Below are positions 1 to 11,300 of a DNA stretch of 64,000 bases, piece after piece. The stretch is taken from the NCBI GenBank assembly GCA_943736015.1, contig OX031060.1, forward strand, positions 5,469,501 to 5,533,500, given 5' to 3'. A program made the translations under genes and the position numbers. The notes beneath the pieces were generated by a model. That model worked only from the letters and a program-made list of their open reading frames with translations. It made no database searches and was not told the origin of the DNA. Within the stretch, counting starts at the first letter, position 1. Each line of letters opens with the position of its first letter. This stretch comes from Tridacna crocea. Its lineage: Eukaryota > Mollusca > Bivalvia > Cardiida > Cardiidae.

Positions 1-1357
1 TTACACTTGGGACACTTTTTGACACTAAAAATGCTATAAAATGAAAACGAAAGTAGATATTAGCCTGAAATCTTGGAAACATTTTAACATTAACAAAACA
101 CATATTCTGGCATAAAACAATCATTTGAAAACCTTTTTACATTTGCTGTAGATCAGTTTAAAAAAAAGGAGGCATTTTTTTTTTAAATCGCCCATTTAAT
201 CCATTTTATACCACTGTCCAGGTAAAGAATCACCAGACTGACTTTCTTCAGATACATTTATTTTCACCCGAATGAAAAGCACAAGGTTTGCTGCCTAAGA
301 GCATGCCATAAAAATCACAAATAAGCCATCATATATAATTTCAAAATTGTCAAATTCAAATACCTGAAATTACACAATGAATAGCTCAAGTTGACAATTC
401 GCAAAATTTCTATTACATTTCAAAGACAAGGGTTTTGCAAAGCAGCCCATAATACACCGCAAGGGGCTTGTCAGTCAAATTATGAATTTCAGAATTAAAG
501 GGCAGATAACTCTAGACCTCATGAACAGAATGAAAAGAAAAAAGTCCCATGCACAACTACACATCATAGACTCATACTGCTATGTTTGAACTTATTCCAA
601 TGGAAACTGTTGGAGTTGTGCTCACAAGAAATTGCTCCTGGAAGGACAGATGGGCAGAAGGATGACTGGTGCCATAACATACATGCGCGGATCCAGATAT
701 CTTTCTCAGGGGGGATCCCACCGAAAACGCACTCGTCTTATCATATGATACTTTGATTTCCGGATTTCAGTGGATGTAAGCTGTTAACAAGAATGGTCAA
801 CATTTCGAGTTCTAACCATGAGGAGGTCTCCACATTCAGAACTTTTTTTTTTTAAATTTATGACTGTATTTTACATAAATGCTGTGCAATATCAAACCAG
901 CACCATTTCATAAATCTGATAACCACATTTTTGCCAAAATTCCGGGGGTCCAGACCCCCGGTCCCCCCCCCCCCTCTGGATCCGCCCATGACATAATAAG
1001 ACTCTTTTACAGTTTTCTTCACAAAAGTATGGTACACAATCGCGACAAAAAGTACACTTGGAAATTGAAAATAGCATGGCATCTTACCAACAATTCTATC
1101 ACAACAAGTCCCTCAACATTTTCAGGAATGGCAAAATTGGTTCCAGTTGAATGGACTGCAACCCTATCTACATGTACACCTTCAATATATTTCAGTCCTG
1201 TTGCATTTCTGAATTGCAACTGTACCATCTTTGTCCAGCATACCACCACTTATTTCAATGAAAACACCCCGATTATTTAGTGCAGAATCTACGTAAATGC
1301 ATCTACCTGCAAGAGCAAAAATATAAATGAAATACATCTGTGTGTGTCCATATACAG
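1..1357. other. Repeat-rich non-coding stretch
   Basis: No convincing exon is visible on either strand. The overlapping open frames around 860-1280 run through low-complexity C/G tracts and have no domain character. A short perfect palindrome (gggggtccagaccccc) lies near 945-960, next to a poly-C run. A repeat fragment at 425-690 is listed separately. Confidence 0.6.
425..690 (+). repeat. Dispersed repeat fragment, relative of the 8952-10230 repeat
   Basis: It begins with a 'ggggcttgtcagt' block after a 'gcaaagc' block, contains 'aaagggcagataactc', and ends with 'acaagaaattgct' followed by a GGACAGA-like stretch and 'ataacata'. The same order of blocks occurs in the much longer element at 8952-10230. 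This short version lacks the internal tandem copies. Confidence 0.6.
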
Positions 1358-1630
1358 ATATATGGAGTGCAACACGCGAAAAGGGGCATTCGGACATTTG
1401 CGTAAAGTGTCATCCCGGATTAGCCTGCGCAGTCCGCGCAGGCTAATCCGAGACGGCACTTTACGACTACATTAGATTTTGTGCTACAGTGGACTTGTGT
1501 AAAACAGAAAATCACATAAAATCGGAAAGTGTCGTTTTGGATTAGCCTGTGCGGAGTGCACACGCTGATCAGAGACGACACTTTACGCAAATGTCCGAAT
1601 GACCCTTTTCGCGTGTTGCACTCCATATAT
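1358..1630. mobile_element. Foldback MITE (GCAACACGCG family)
   Basis: Terminal inverted repeats of about 50 bp begin atatatggagtgcaacacgc on the left and appear as the reverse complement on the right. Inside are two further inverted 'attagcctg..cag..' modules, so most of the 273-bp element can fold on itself. No coding capacity. Related copies lie at 30541-30795 and 49651-50132. Confidence 0.8.
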
Positions 1631-3635
1631 ACATGTATATGAACCATGCTTTTGCAGAATGGGACCTAATGCATCTACAAAATGTCTTGACCTAGGCTTA
1701 CCTGGTCTGAAAAATTTTGCCATTTGTCAAATTTTCTGTTGCTGGGTATCATGCATGGATCATAGAGATATCTTTAGCTCCTTTTTGCTTGATCATGGCT
1801 CATGTATACATGTTTAACCCTTTTCCAAACAACAAAATTTAACCTAGACCAAATAAAAAGAGTCTACAGATGACAAAATAAATGTGACTCAAAAATTGCA
1901 AATTGTTTTGGGAAGGATAGAGAACACTGTGGTACATGTAATTGGAGAAAAAAACTGGTTAACAGTATTTCTTCTTTTCCCACATTTCAAATGTCTTTTT
2001 GCTTTGGGTCACTAAAACTTGGGATTGTGCAGTAAAGAATTAAAGTTTTTCTAAACAATGGGTGTTTACACAGCATCATGTTCAACCAACAAAAACTAAA
2101 CTGGTTAGACTTTAAGTAGCCGCCAAAAATTTGAAGGTGAACAAATCCCTGAAAAATGCTGGCGAGTTGAACTCCTTAACATCACTTTAAAGTATGGCAG
2201 TCATTGGGTTAAAAGTTTCCAAATCTTTAATTGTACTTGAGATTTGGCTGTTCTAGCACTGACTGGACTGGTACAGTGACAATCAAGAAAAAATCAGTTG
2301 AAAGTTCGGCACAGATTTTGTGTGCAAGTTTGAACTCTTAAAAAATGCTGAACATAAGAGAAAACCCTGCATTTAATCAGTTAAATTTACGACGGACTTG
2401 AGACGGTACAGTGTACAATAAATGTCCAAATATGAAAAAGACCACCGCAGCATCTCATTTTTGAGAGTACACACAATCCCTACTTTAGAAAACATTGCGG
2501 GAAAAGAAGAAAATGCTATTAACCAGCATTTTCTCCTTTTCACACAATGTTTTCTACCATTTACAAAACAAATTTCAAAGTTTCAGTCTACAAATGCTTT
2601 CGATTTGGACAAGCCTAAAATATTGTCGGTTAGTAAATGAGATAAAGCTTGGAAATATTTCTACAAAATTTAAAGTACTTTTATAGAATCAATTCTTTAA
2701 CAGAACATAGCTTTGTACATTCATTAAGTCCCATTTTGCAAGAGCATGACTCATGTGATTTAGAAGGTGTTCAGAATTCAATGCAACTTCTAATGCAAGT
2801 GCATTCCGAATTTCTGTCCGTCGCGGTAGGTAGATGTTTCAATAAAATCCAGTAACTTAAATGGTTTCCGGTGCATTCCGGTGAACTTTCGCCGCTCTAA
2901 ATCTTATGGCGAAAAGTAAATGCCACTGCTTCCACAACAAACGTTCATGTCATACATTAGCATTTATGTCATCCATTTGAAATAATTCAACAAATACAAC
3001 TTTTCTACAGAAATTAAATGAAATAAATAATTTTCCACTTACTGAATAGATCTATATTCTGGTGGGCAGCTGGCGTCTGTAGCGTCGCCATGTTGGGAAT
3101 CTAACAACAGCATTGTCCAATCAAATAAGCCGTTACTAAATGGGCTTTCCCAAATCTCATTGGTCAATTATCGAATGAATATTTTTTCAACTGCAATCTG
3201 CAAATTTTTATATGTTGCAAAATTTTTTTTTTCATTGGATAATTTTTTTTTTCATTGGATAATTTTTTTTTGTATTCGATATTTTATCTTTTATTGAATG
3301 TATATAATTTAAGTTTAGAACGAATATATTTTTATCCAATGAATATTTTTTTGTTTTCGAATGAAATTTTTTTTTTCGAATGAATATTTTTTCGTTTTAG
3401 AATGTAAATTTTGATATCGAATATTGCAACGTTTGTCACGCCATATTTGTGAGGACAAACTTAATGTGTGTCAACGTAAAAACCTCTTATTATTCATATT
3501 TTTTATGTCCTATTCATTAAACTTTAAATAAAACTTTTAAACGATAGAGCATCGAACTTTAAATTTTTGACGAAGAACACATGTTTGAAATAAGCAAAAA
3601 AAACGATTTGAAACCACGTTACGGCCTCGTTTCTT
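1631..3635. other. Non-coding stretch with a decayed hairpin MITE
   Basis: No gene seen. Positions 2440-2640 hold a decayed copy of the TTAA hairpin MITE: the palindromic core around 'gctattaaccagcattttc' is recognisable but its ends have drifted. Short open frames over 2422-2855 run through this relic and are not considered genes. Confidence 0.55.
3219..3425. repeat. AT-rich low-complexity block with short tandem units
   Basis: Long T-runs alternate with 'cattggat', 'cgaatg' and 'tcgaat' words. A unit of about 21 bp (T-run plus cattggataa) is repeated in tandem at the left end. It lies just upstream of the first family P promoter. Confidence 0.7.
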
Positions 3636-3642
3636 TATAAAA
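3636..3642 (+). promoter_or_regulatory. TATA box of family P exon 1, copy A
   Basis: TATAAAA sits about 60 bp before the ATG at 3701, inside the block 'gtttctttataaaacattg'. Equivalent 'tttctttata' blocks precede the other three exon 1 copies (near 19619, 35410 and 56657), with similar spacing to the start codon. Conservation across paralogues is the main support. Confidence 0.6.
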
Positions 3643-3700
3643 CATTGACAAGCGTTCCGCTTAGTTAAAGATGTTCAAATAATTCAACATGATAGCTAGA

Positions 3701-3761
3701 ATGGGTCCTATTTTTTGTCTTCATCTCATTTTAGTTTCTGTCGGCGTCGACATGGTGGAAA
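3701..3761 (+). pseudogene. Orphan signal-peptide exon, family P copy A
   Basis: The ATG opens a 20-codon hydrophobic leader beginning MGPIFCLHLILVSVGV, followed by Asp-Met-Val-Glu and a phase-1 donor (a|gtgagc). It matches exon 1 of the complete genes at 35490 and 56737, with changes at four leader residues. The base before the donor is A rather than G, which would alter the junction codon from Gly. No second exon with the 8-Cys pattern was found downstream; LINE and tandem repeats occupy the expected intron. It is probably a gene remnant, although a distant or diverged exon 2 cannot be excluded. Confidence 0.6.
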
Positions 3762-4008
3762 GTGAGCCGTTTTATGTTGGTTTATTTAACCAATGGGCTG
3801 AGGGCCCGAGGAGATTATGTTGTGACATGGTTTTTGTCGTCACGTCCCTCCATCAGTTCGTCTGATTGTCTGTTTTTCTGTCTTTTTTAATGTAAGTCTT
3901 TGCAAGTTTAACTGAGTACTCGTTTCTTTTTTTTTTTCTCAATTTCATAGGTGCGTCTGCAAGTAGAGCAATGAAAATAGGCGTTACCATTAATTCTTAT
4001 CATGATTA

Positions 4009-4061
4009 AATAATGATAACAATAATAATAATAATAATAATAATAGTAATAGTGATAATAA
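4009..4061. repeat. (AAT)n microsatellite
   Basis: A run of AAT/ATA with a few TAG and TGA interruptions. The equivalent position after the other family P first exons (35770-35850, 57030-57120) holds a related degenerate ATG/AAT-rich stretch, so this microsatellite is an old part of the duplicated unit. Confidence 0.85.
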
Positions 4062-4239
4062 ACAAGAGGGCCAAGGTGGCCCTGGATCGCTCACGTAAAC
4101 TTTTAATCGTTTTTAAGCCGACATTTTCCGAAACAGAACAACAACTTAACATTTTCTCGTCAAGGCCATTGGCTCCGAATATTAAGTTTCATATACCCGT
4201 GTTTCAGTACCATTATTCACATGTTTGAAACCATTCGTG

Positions 4240-5262
4240 ACAAGGAGCAGGTTGGGTATAACCAGGTTTAGTGATAGCTCTAGTTATGACGGGAAGTATT
4301 CCTCCCTCACCGCTGATCATTGTTTCGACGGAAGTTATATGTGAAATCGCCAGTGGCTCGGAAAGAATATTGCGTGATGTACTGGTGTGAGAAACTACGG
4401 GCAAGCGCGGAAAAGTGACGGAGCCGGAGCCAAAACGAGAAAAATGTTCAAGTTCTTCGAATTCAATCGATATCAGCGATATGTTGAGTGAAGCAATTGC
4501 CATTCTATATGAGAATGAAGATGGAAGTCTAAATGATATTGGTTTGAATAATTTGAAGAAAACAAGAAAGAGACACAAAAACAAAGGAACACTGATTTGG
4601 CGGGAAAAAAGTACCAGAATAAACAAAACGAAAACATGACTGAAATTACAAGTAAGCAACATACTAATGCACACATTATGAATTGGTTATGAAGCATTAA
4701 TGACAAGTTCAGCAAAATGGAAGATAAAATGAATGCACGATCAGAAACTTTAGAAACACTACAGAAAAAGTGAGAAATTTCGAGTCAGAGATTGTAAAAT
4801 TGTGGTCACATTTACACCGTGCTGAAAAGAATTCTGATGAAGGGATTTCGAAATTGGAAGAGATGGCAGAATCTGTTAATTTCATTATAACATTGTTAGA
4901 GAGCAAAGTACATAAGTTACAAAAAGAAGAACAAGGAGTCAAAGAAGAACTTACATATATCCAGTCACAATCAATGCGCGGTAATTTGATATTTAGCAAC
5001 ATACCAGAATCTACGGACCAACATGAAGATGCAGAAGCAATTATTCGAGAAGTTCTTGTCCTATAAATGAAATTCGCTCAATATATAGTTGAAAATATAA
5101 AATTTGACCATGTTCATAGAATGAGGCCGACACGAAAAGGCATTACTAGGAACATTGTTGCTAAATTTATCTTTTTAAATGAGAATGTGGAAAAGAAGAA
5201 AATGCTGGTAACCAAGTTGAAAGCTTTTGCAGGCAACATTCTCAGTGCGATTCAATCGATAT
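4240..5262 (+). pseudogene. LINE ORF1 relic (L1 ORF1p / Transposase_22-like)
   Basis: After a 5' leader of about 170 bp (also present at 6925-7107), broken frames encode an ORF1-type protein. A charged N-terminal part rich in Ser/Lys (about 4415-4639) is followed by a coiled-coil-like segment of Glu/Lys/Leu (4770-4960). Next comes the motif QSQSMRGNLIFSNIPES, typical of the RNA-binding domain of non-LTR ORF1 proteins, and a C-terminal part with FDHVHRMRP and NIVAKFIF (5067-5264). Stops near 4637 and 5066 and a frame change break the frame. No reverse transcriptase follows, so this is a dead fragment. The family call is from motif recall. Confidence 0.7.
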
Positions 5263-5317
5263 AACTTCTTATTTAAATGAAAGAGGTGAAAATGCAGTAT
5301 AAAAAGAGAGAGTTCTG

Positions 5318-5518
5318 GGTCTGTATTCATTTATTATTCTTATGAATATTCTTAGCCTTTTTCTCCAAGAATCTCAAGGTTTGAAAGCACCAAAATTTCT
5401 GATTGGCTAAACCATTTTGTTTAGCCAATCAGAATTTGTCTTACTTTCAAATTTAGAAAATTCTGGAGAATAAGACCAAGAATGTTTTTAAGAATGATTG
5501 GTGAATTTAGAGCTTGGT
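5318..5518. mobile_element. Foldback MITE ('ctgattggcta' hairpin family)
   Basis: The left arm from 'gggtctgtattcat' to 'ctgattggctaaac' is matched in reverse complement by the right arm 'gtttagccaatcag' to 'attggtgaat'. The loop is only a few bases. Relatives occur at 24402-24570 and, decayed, at 22485-22600, 40380-40500 and 63570-63700. Confidence 0.75.
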
Positions 5519-5760
5519 TATCAACATTTTGCCTTTTTCCCACAAGATTTTCAAAAAGTTTTTTTTTCTAAAGGACAAAAAACTTGGGATTGTGTGGTAA
5601 AGTTTGATCTTACATCAATTTATTCTTGGTTTGTGTCGTGTTAACGGCTGTTTTGTATATAATTTCAGGACATGATAGACTGATGAAGAGGGAGGGAGCG
5701 AGGGAGAAAATGGAAGAGAAAGAGAAACAAAGCAAATAAAGAGAGAGAAAGAAACAAAGT

Positions 5761-5810
<50 letters not shown>

Positions 5811-6817
5811 ATGAACGAAAAAGAAAGAGAGCCAGAGCTGGGATCAGGGGCAAGGCCAGGGCTTTTTAAAATGGCGTTTGAAACCATCGTGATAACAGAG
5901 CAAACCCTCATTCCTTACGTTTTAAATGGCTTTTTTCCTACAAACATTTTTCCTTTCTCCACAATGATCGCTTGTCTTTCAAATTATTATTATAGCATGG
6001 CAATTCTTGTTAATAAAGTGTTCATTTTTACAAGAAGAAATACAAAGCAAGGAGCTACTACAAAAAGTTTTTATTTCATCGATATTGGGTATGCATAATA
6101 TTCACTTCTTTTGGTCTGTTACTTTAAACAGTTACAGTAGTACCCTCGGGCTACGTCTATCAACATGCCATTATGGGTTTCCAGGGCGTAGCATTTTAAT
6201 TATATATATATTTGTTGGGTGAATTACTTTTTCGTATTAATTTTAAAACAGAATTTAAGTATTTGTTTGGTTTCAAGGACAGATGGGCGTATATAACTTC
6301 TTTCTAATCGTTTAATTCAATAAATTTACTAGAGTAGATAAAGACCAGCTGAAATAAAGTAAAACATTTATTATTCTCGAATAACTGTTGAGGTGTCGAC
6401 AAACCCGTGTTTCGTTTTCAAAATGAACAACACGTACAGACGTCTTGTAAACTGTGAATAAAACCTGCATATTTTGCACATTTTTAAGCCTTAAACTTGG
6501 CATAAAGTTCAGCTCCACAAAAGTGGTGTTCCTTTTTCTTTGTCAAATGACCCCGCCCCACCCTTTTTATGTGTAGAAGAGAGAGAGGGAAAAAAAGAGG
6601 AGAGAGAAAACAATATTCCTAATTCAAAATGGTTTAGTCCACCCTTTCGACAAAGTTAACATGAGTTACTCCACACTGAGATTGGGTAAAGCGCTGAGAA
6701 AATAGCACTTTCAGAACACTTTAAACAAAATAATAGCCTAGTACAAACTGAAAGACATAACTGAAAACGACAAATTCGATATTACTGATATGTTTTATCT
6801 GCAGAAAGGTAAAAACC
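5519..6817. other. Non-coding stretch
   Basis: No gene seen. It contains a (GA)n microsatellite (listed separately) and several short open frames created by it or by AT-rich sequence. There are no splice-flanked domains and no RNA gene. Confidence 0.5.
5766..5806. repeat. (GA)n microsatellite
   Basis: An uninterrupted GA run of about 40 bp, preceded by a purine-rich imperfect flank (about 5690-5765). Confidence 0.95.
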
Positions 6818-6885
6818 ATTACGGACAAAGGAGAAAATGCTGGTTACCAGCATTTTCTCCTTTTCCAAGAATGCACTGATGCACT
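6818..6885. mobile_element. Core of a hairpin MITE, ends lost
   Basis: Only the central palindrome of the TTAA hairpin family remains: 'gaaaatgctggttaccagc' and its continuation 'attttctccttttcc'. No clear terminal TTAACCC repeats flank it. Confidence 0.6.
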
Positions 6886-6924
6886 AAACCATACTACTTC
6901 TGTGACATAGACCTGTTTTTGTGA

Positions 6925-7107
6925 CATGGAGCTGGTTGGGGTATAATCAGGTTTAGTGATAGCTCTAGTTATGACGGGAACTATTCCTCCTCACCGCTGA
7001 TCATTGATTCGACGGAATTTAGGTGGGAAACCGCCAGTAGCTTTGGAAGAATAATTTGTGGTGTATTGGTATAAGAAACTCTAGGAAAGTACGGAAAAAT
7101 GGCTGCC
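6925..7107 (+). mobile_element. LINE 5' fragment, same leader as 4240-4420
   Basis: It matches 4240-4420 block by block, for example 'aggtttagtgatagctctag' and 'accgctgatcattg'. The two copies have the same orientation. The match stops where ORF1 would begin, so this is only the 5' leader of the LINE. Confidence 0.7.
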
Positions 7108-7254
7108 GCAATTTGATTGAATTAGTATTGAAAACGGCATTAAAAACTATATAATTATTCAGCCAGTCATTGGCGGTGATTAACAACTGACTCTTTTCAG
7201 TTTTCGTTAACGTGTTGATATTTTACCAACAACCCAAGGTTTTATCAAGCGTGC

Positions 7255-8660
7255 ATGGGAAAGAATCCTTTTGAAAATCATTCTTGGACCAAACTTGGCT
7301 GGAATGTTCCTTGGGAGGTCCTCTTTAAAAATTGATCACAGAATTTGATTCCATCAAAAAACTCTGGTTGCCATGGCAACCAAATGGAATTATCTAAGAA
7401 ATTCTTGAAAAATCTTCTTCTCTGAAACCGGTGGCCAGATTTTAAAATAATTTCACAGAGATGTTCCTTCGGTGAACCTTTTCAAAACTTGTTCGCGAAA
7501 TTTTGATCCGTCAAGAAACAAGGCTCTTTTGAATGGGGGCTACTTGCACTATACAGAAATGAAGAAATTCTTAAAAATTCACCTCCTCTGAAACCGCTGA
7601 TCAGATTCTGAAATAATTTCACAGAGATGTTCTTTGGGTGATCCTTTTAAAAAACTGTTCGTGAAATTTTGATTCGCCAAGAAACATGGCTCTGGTGAAT
7701 GGGGGCTACTTGCACTATAGGGACATGAAAGGAATTCTTAAAAATTCTTCTTCTGTCGAACGGCTGGTCACATTTTGAAATAATTCGAGAGATGTTGCTT
7801 GGGTGACCCTTTTAAAAAAAGTTTGTTTTAACAACAATCTTTTAGTGATCGAGCCAAATTTTAATAATAAATATGAATTTTATTGTAGCCGAAAAAGTCA
7901 AGTAATTTTAACAAGATGTCGTGTGGGACACTCAAGGTTTTCTCATGTGCATCTTTTAAATAATGAGAGAGCACTACAATGTATAAACTGTAATGAACCT
8001 TTAACTGTTTGAGCTGTTTTATTAAACTGTAAAAATTTCGACTGTATACGGTCAAAACATTTTAGTGTTGATAGTTTACAAAATTTATTTTTACATGTAA
8101 AACAAAATAACATTTTAAATTACCTAAAAGAGATAGATTTTTATGATAAAATATAGACTTTCAAATTAACATTTTATTTTGCCGTTTCTAAATATTATCT
8201 TCATGCGCTCTAAATGACACCAATTAATAATAAAAATAATAATTTAAAAAAATGTTCGTGAAATTTTGATTCGTCAAGAAACATGGCTCTGGTGAATGGG
8301 GGCTACTTGCACTATATGGAAATGAAGAAAGTCTTGAAAATTCTTCTTCTCTGAAACCTGTTGTCAAATTTTAAAATAGTCTCACAGCAACGTTCCTTGG
8401 GTGACCCTTTTCAAATCTTTTTCGTGAAATTTTGGTCCGTCAAGAAACATGGCTCTGGTGAATGGGGACTACTTGCACTATTCCGACATGAAGAAATTCT
8501 TGAAAATTCTTCTTCTCTGAAACGACAGGTCAGATTTTAAAATAATTTCAGAAATGTTTCTTGAATGATTAATGGGAGCTACTTGCACTGTATGGAATTT
8601 AAGTAACTCCTAAAAATTCTTCTTTTCTAAAACTGCTGGTCAGATTTTGAAAGGACTTTT
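7255..8660. repeat. Tandem repeat, unit about 165 bp, interrupted by a LINE end
   Basis: Successive units share 'ggctctggtgaatgggggct', 'acttgcactat', a 'gaaattctt..aaattcttcttct' block and 'cacagagatgttc'. Unit starts are near 7520, 7685, 8281, 8449 and 8571, with diverged copies before 7500. Between about 7821 and 8247 the array is split by the 3' end of a non-LTR element. No open frame spans the units. Confidence 0.75.
7821..8247 (+). pseudogene. 5'-truncated LINE 3' end (RT C-terminal region)
   Basis: Inside the tandem repeat, a frame ending at 8012 reads RCRVGHSRFSHVHLL, then a CxxC segment (CINCNEPLT), and continues past a stop with LNCKNFDC, a Leu-rich segment and a C-terminal KEIDFYDKI. 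This order (RxGHxRxxH, zinc-knuckle-like CxxC...C, short helical end) is the usual C-terminus of jockey/CR1-type reverse transcriptase ORFs. One in-frame stop (near 8010) replaces an expected Glu/His-type residue. An A/T-rich tail with AAT repeats (8225-8247) ends the insert. This is a typical dead-on-arrival LINE copy. Confidence 0.75.
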
Positions 8661-8951
8661 ACAGGTGACCTTTTGAATACATGAATTTGTGAGCTGTCCC
8701 CTTGATATGACTGAAATAATGTTGAGAGTTGCGTAGAATACCACTCGATCAGGTTTAGACTGATTTTACTGACACTTGACAAGAACAACAACAGTGATTG
8801 GTGGTTATGAGGAATTTTGCTTTTGAAATATTTATAACAAAGTAAAAGTTATCTTCCCTTAAACTTTACTTTCCATCTTTGCATACCTTTTAATCGGCAA
8901 ACATTTTTTTTGTTTGGCAACATAATAATGTCAACCACACATGAATGTAAA

Positions 8952-10230
8952 ACAAGAGCTTCGCAAAGCGGCGCATATACGCCCGAAGGGGCTTGTCAGT
9001 GAAATGAGCTGAAATGACGGAAGGGCCATGAATGAAGAGTAGTTAATCTCCATGATATGTGAAAAATATTAAAGGGCAATAGCTAAAAAAAAGAAAGGGT
9101 GGCACAGTTACAAATTTTGTAAATTGTTGTTCTCCACAAGGTGTTCTATCAGTTTTGAAAGGTTCAAGATCATAGCTTTTGTATTTTAGAAATTATGGCC
9201 CAGACGAAAATTCAAAGAGAAAACTAACAAAAGGGCAATAACTAAAAAAGAAGGATGACAGAGTTATGGTTCTTGTGCAGTGCACTTCTTTATAATGTGT
9301 TCTATAAGTCTTTGAAGTTTCAAGATGATAGGTTTTAAAGTTTGGGAGCTATGGCCTGGACAAAAATTCAAACTGAAAATTAACAAAGGGCAATAACTAA
9401 AAAAAATAAAAGTCGCAGAGTTATGGTTCATGTGCACTGCACTTCTCCATAAAGTGTTCTATCACTATATGAGGTTGCAAGTTATTAGCTTTAATAGTTT
9501 GGAAGTTATGGCCTGGACAAAAATTCAAACTGAAAATTAACAAAGGGCAATAACTCAAAAAATAAAAGTGGCAGAGTTATGGTTCATGTGTGATGCACTT
9601 CTCCACAATATTATCTATCAGTGTATGAAGTTCAAAGTTAATAGCTTTTATAGTTTAGAAGTTATGGCCTGGACAAAAAATTCAAATTGAAAATTAACAA
9701 AGGGCTGTAACTCAAAAAAATAAAAGTGGCAGAGTTATGGTTCATGTGCACTGCACTTCTCCATAATGGGTTCTATCAATGTGTGAAGTTGCAAGTTATT
9801 AGCTTTTATAGTTATGAAGTTATGGCTTGGACAAAAATTCAAACTGAAAATTAACAAAGGGCAATAACTCAAAAAATAAAAGTGACAGAGTTATGTTTCA
9901 TGTGCTATGCACTTTTCCATAATGTGTTCTATCAGTGTATGTCGTTTCAATTTGATACCTGTTATGGAATGGAAGTTATGGCCTGAACAAAAATTCAAAG
10001 TGAAAAGTTGGTTATTTCAGAAATCAAGGACAGATAATTTTGGAACGCAAACAGCGATCAAAATTCTAAGACCCAGGTGCACAACTAGACATCATGGACA
10101 TTCATTGTGGCAAGTTTCAAATAATTGCGATGAAAACTGTAGGAGGAGTTGCGCACACAAGAAATTGCTAACGGACAGACGGACGGACGGACGGGCGACC
10201 GGGGGTATAACATAATACGACTCTTTGGGT
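8952..10230 (+). mobile_element. Long dispersed repeat ending in a GGACGGAC tail
   Basis: It starts 'caagagcttcgcaaagcggc' and 'gggcttgtcagtg', carries six tandem copies of a 156-bp unit (listed separately), and ends with 'cacaagaaattgct', a (GGAC)n tract at 10170-10195, 'gggggtataacataat' and 'cgactctttgggtgtataaa'. No coding capacity. The short relative at 425-690 keeps only the two ends. This looks like a non-autonomous element with internal tandem expansion. Confidence 0.7.
9071..10008 (+). repeat. Six tandem copies of a ~156-bp unit
   Basis: Units begin 'aaagggcaataact' at about 9071, 9230, 9385, 9542, 9698 and 9856. Each carries an A-run, 'gcagagttatggttcatgtg', 'ctgcacttctccata', 'gttctatca', 'gaagttatggcctgga' and 'caaaaattcaaactgaaa'. 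The middle four units are most alike and the outer two more diverged, as expected if the array grows from its centre. Confidence 0.85.
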
Positions 10231-10803
10231 GTATAAAAAGGACTGCGGAGTTTGACATGCTTTTCGTAAAGGCACAACCTAGCCCAAGAGGGTTTTCCCT
10301 AAAGTTAGATCTATTGGCATAGACTAAAATCACTTGTATGATAAATATTATCAAGTAAGCATGTTCCATTAATGTTATTTAAACCTATGAAAATAGTACT
10401 AATGGACATCAGACTTACAAGACAAAAACCGAAGCATGTGCTCGTGGACAGATCCCATTGTACTTACTCTTTTTTTGAGATCCATCTCTCTTTTACACTG
10501 AAAACATTTGCTTCATATATATTTTTTTTAGATTGTATAGTTTTTCATAAAACTTTAACTTTGAAAATAAACCCATGCAATAGTGTTGATAGACTGCCTT
10601 CTCTAAACCACCTTAGGCAACTGTGCTAGCTTGTGAGCTTCTGTATTTGGGAATCTATTTCAAAACTGAATTTCATGTTAAAGTTCACAGCCATGGTCTC
10701 TGTGTGATGTGATGCTGTAGACAAAAGGTTTGAAAAAAAAATGATCATGGATAAGTAGTACATACTGCCATTATCCAACTGTTTAGAACCCAAAATGAAG
10801 AAG
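10231..10803. other. Non-coding stretch
   Basis: Nothing recognisable. Short open frames here have no domain character or splice context. Confidence 0.5.
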
Positions 10804-11300
10804 AAAGGAGGGGTGTCCATAAGGCCCTTTTCATGGCCACCACCGATTTTTTTTAAATTTTGTACACTGAAACCTATACATATTGGCTGTAAGTTTATGC
10901 AATATTGAATCAATTGGTAAAAGTTTATAAGATGTGTGCAGGTTCAAAGTGGGTGGGGTGATTCTGACCCAAAGAGGGGTCTGTTAGGAAATCGATGATA
11001 TTTTCATCGTTATTCAGAGCTCGAAGTTAACAATTTCATGCATTTTTAAACAATATCAGATATAACAGCTTATGCTAAAACTTTTGTAAAATTCTTTAAA
11101 TAAATGTATTTTTACACAATTGACTGACATGCCTAAATTTTAGCTTTTTTCAGTTCTCCAACTTTACGAAAAACCACAACATCATTTTATATATGGAGGG
11201 ATTCCAGTAATATTTTGCATATGTACAGTATATTAAATGGTTATTGCAAAATTATGACGAAAGTTTTCTATAGGTAGCGGTTTTTGAGTTATCTCCCCTT
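10804..11300. repeat. Left arm of a ~500-bp inverted repeat
   Basis: It runs from 'aaaggaggggtgtccataag' to 'gagttatctcccctt'. The reverse complement of nearly the whole stretch is found at 13589-14086, with scattered mismatches and small indels. The arms point toward each other across 2.3 kb. No coding. Confidence 0.85.

Noticed and set aside
879-1280. 133-codon plus-strand open frame
   Set aside because: Runs through a poly-C/poly-G repeat block with no domain, no splice context and competing frames on the other strand.
4213-4674. 153-codon minus-strand open frame
   Set aside because: It is the antisense of the LINE leader and ORF1 relic at 4240-5262.
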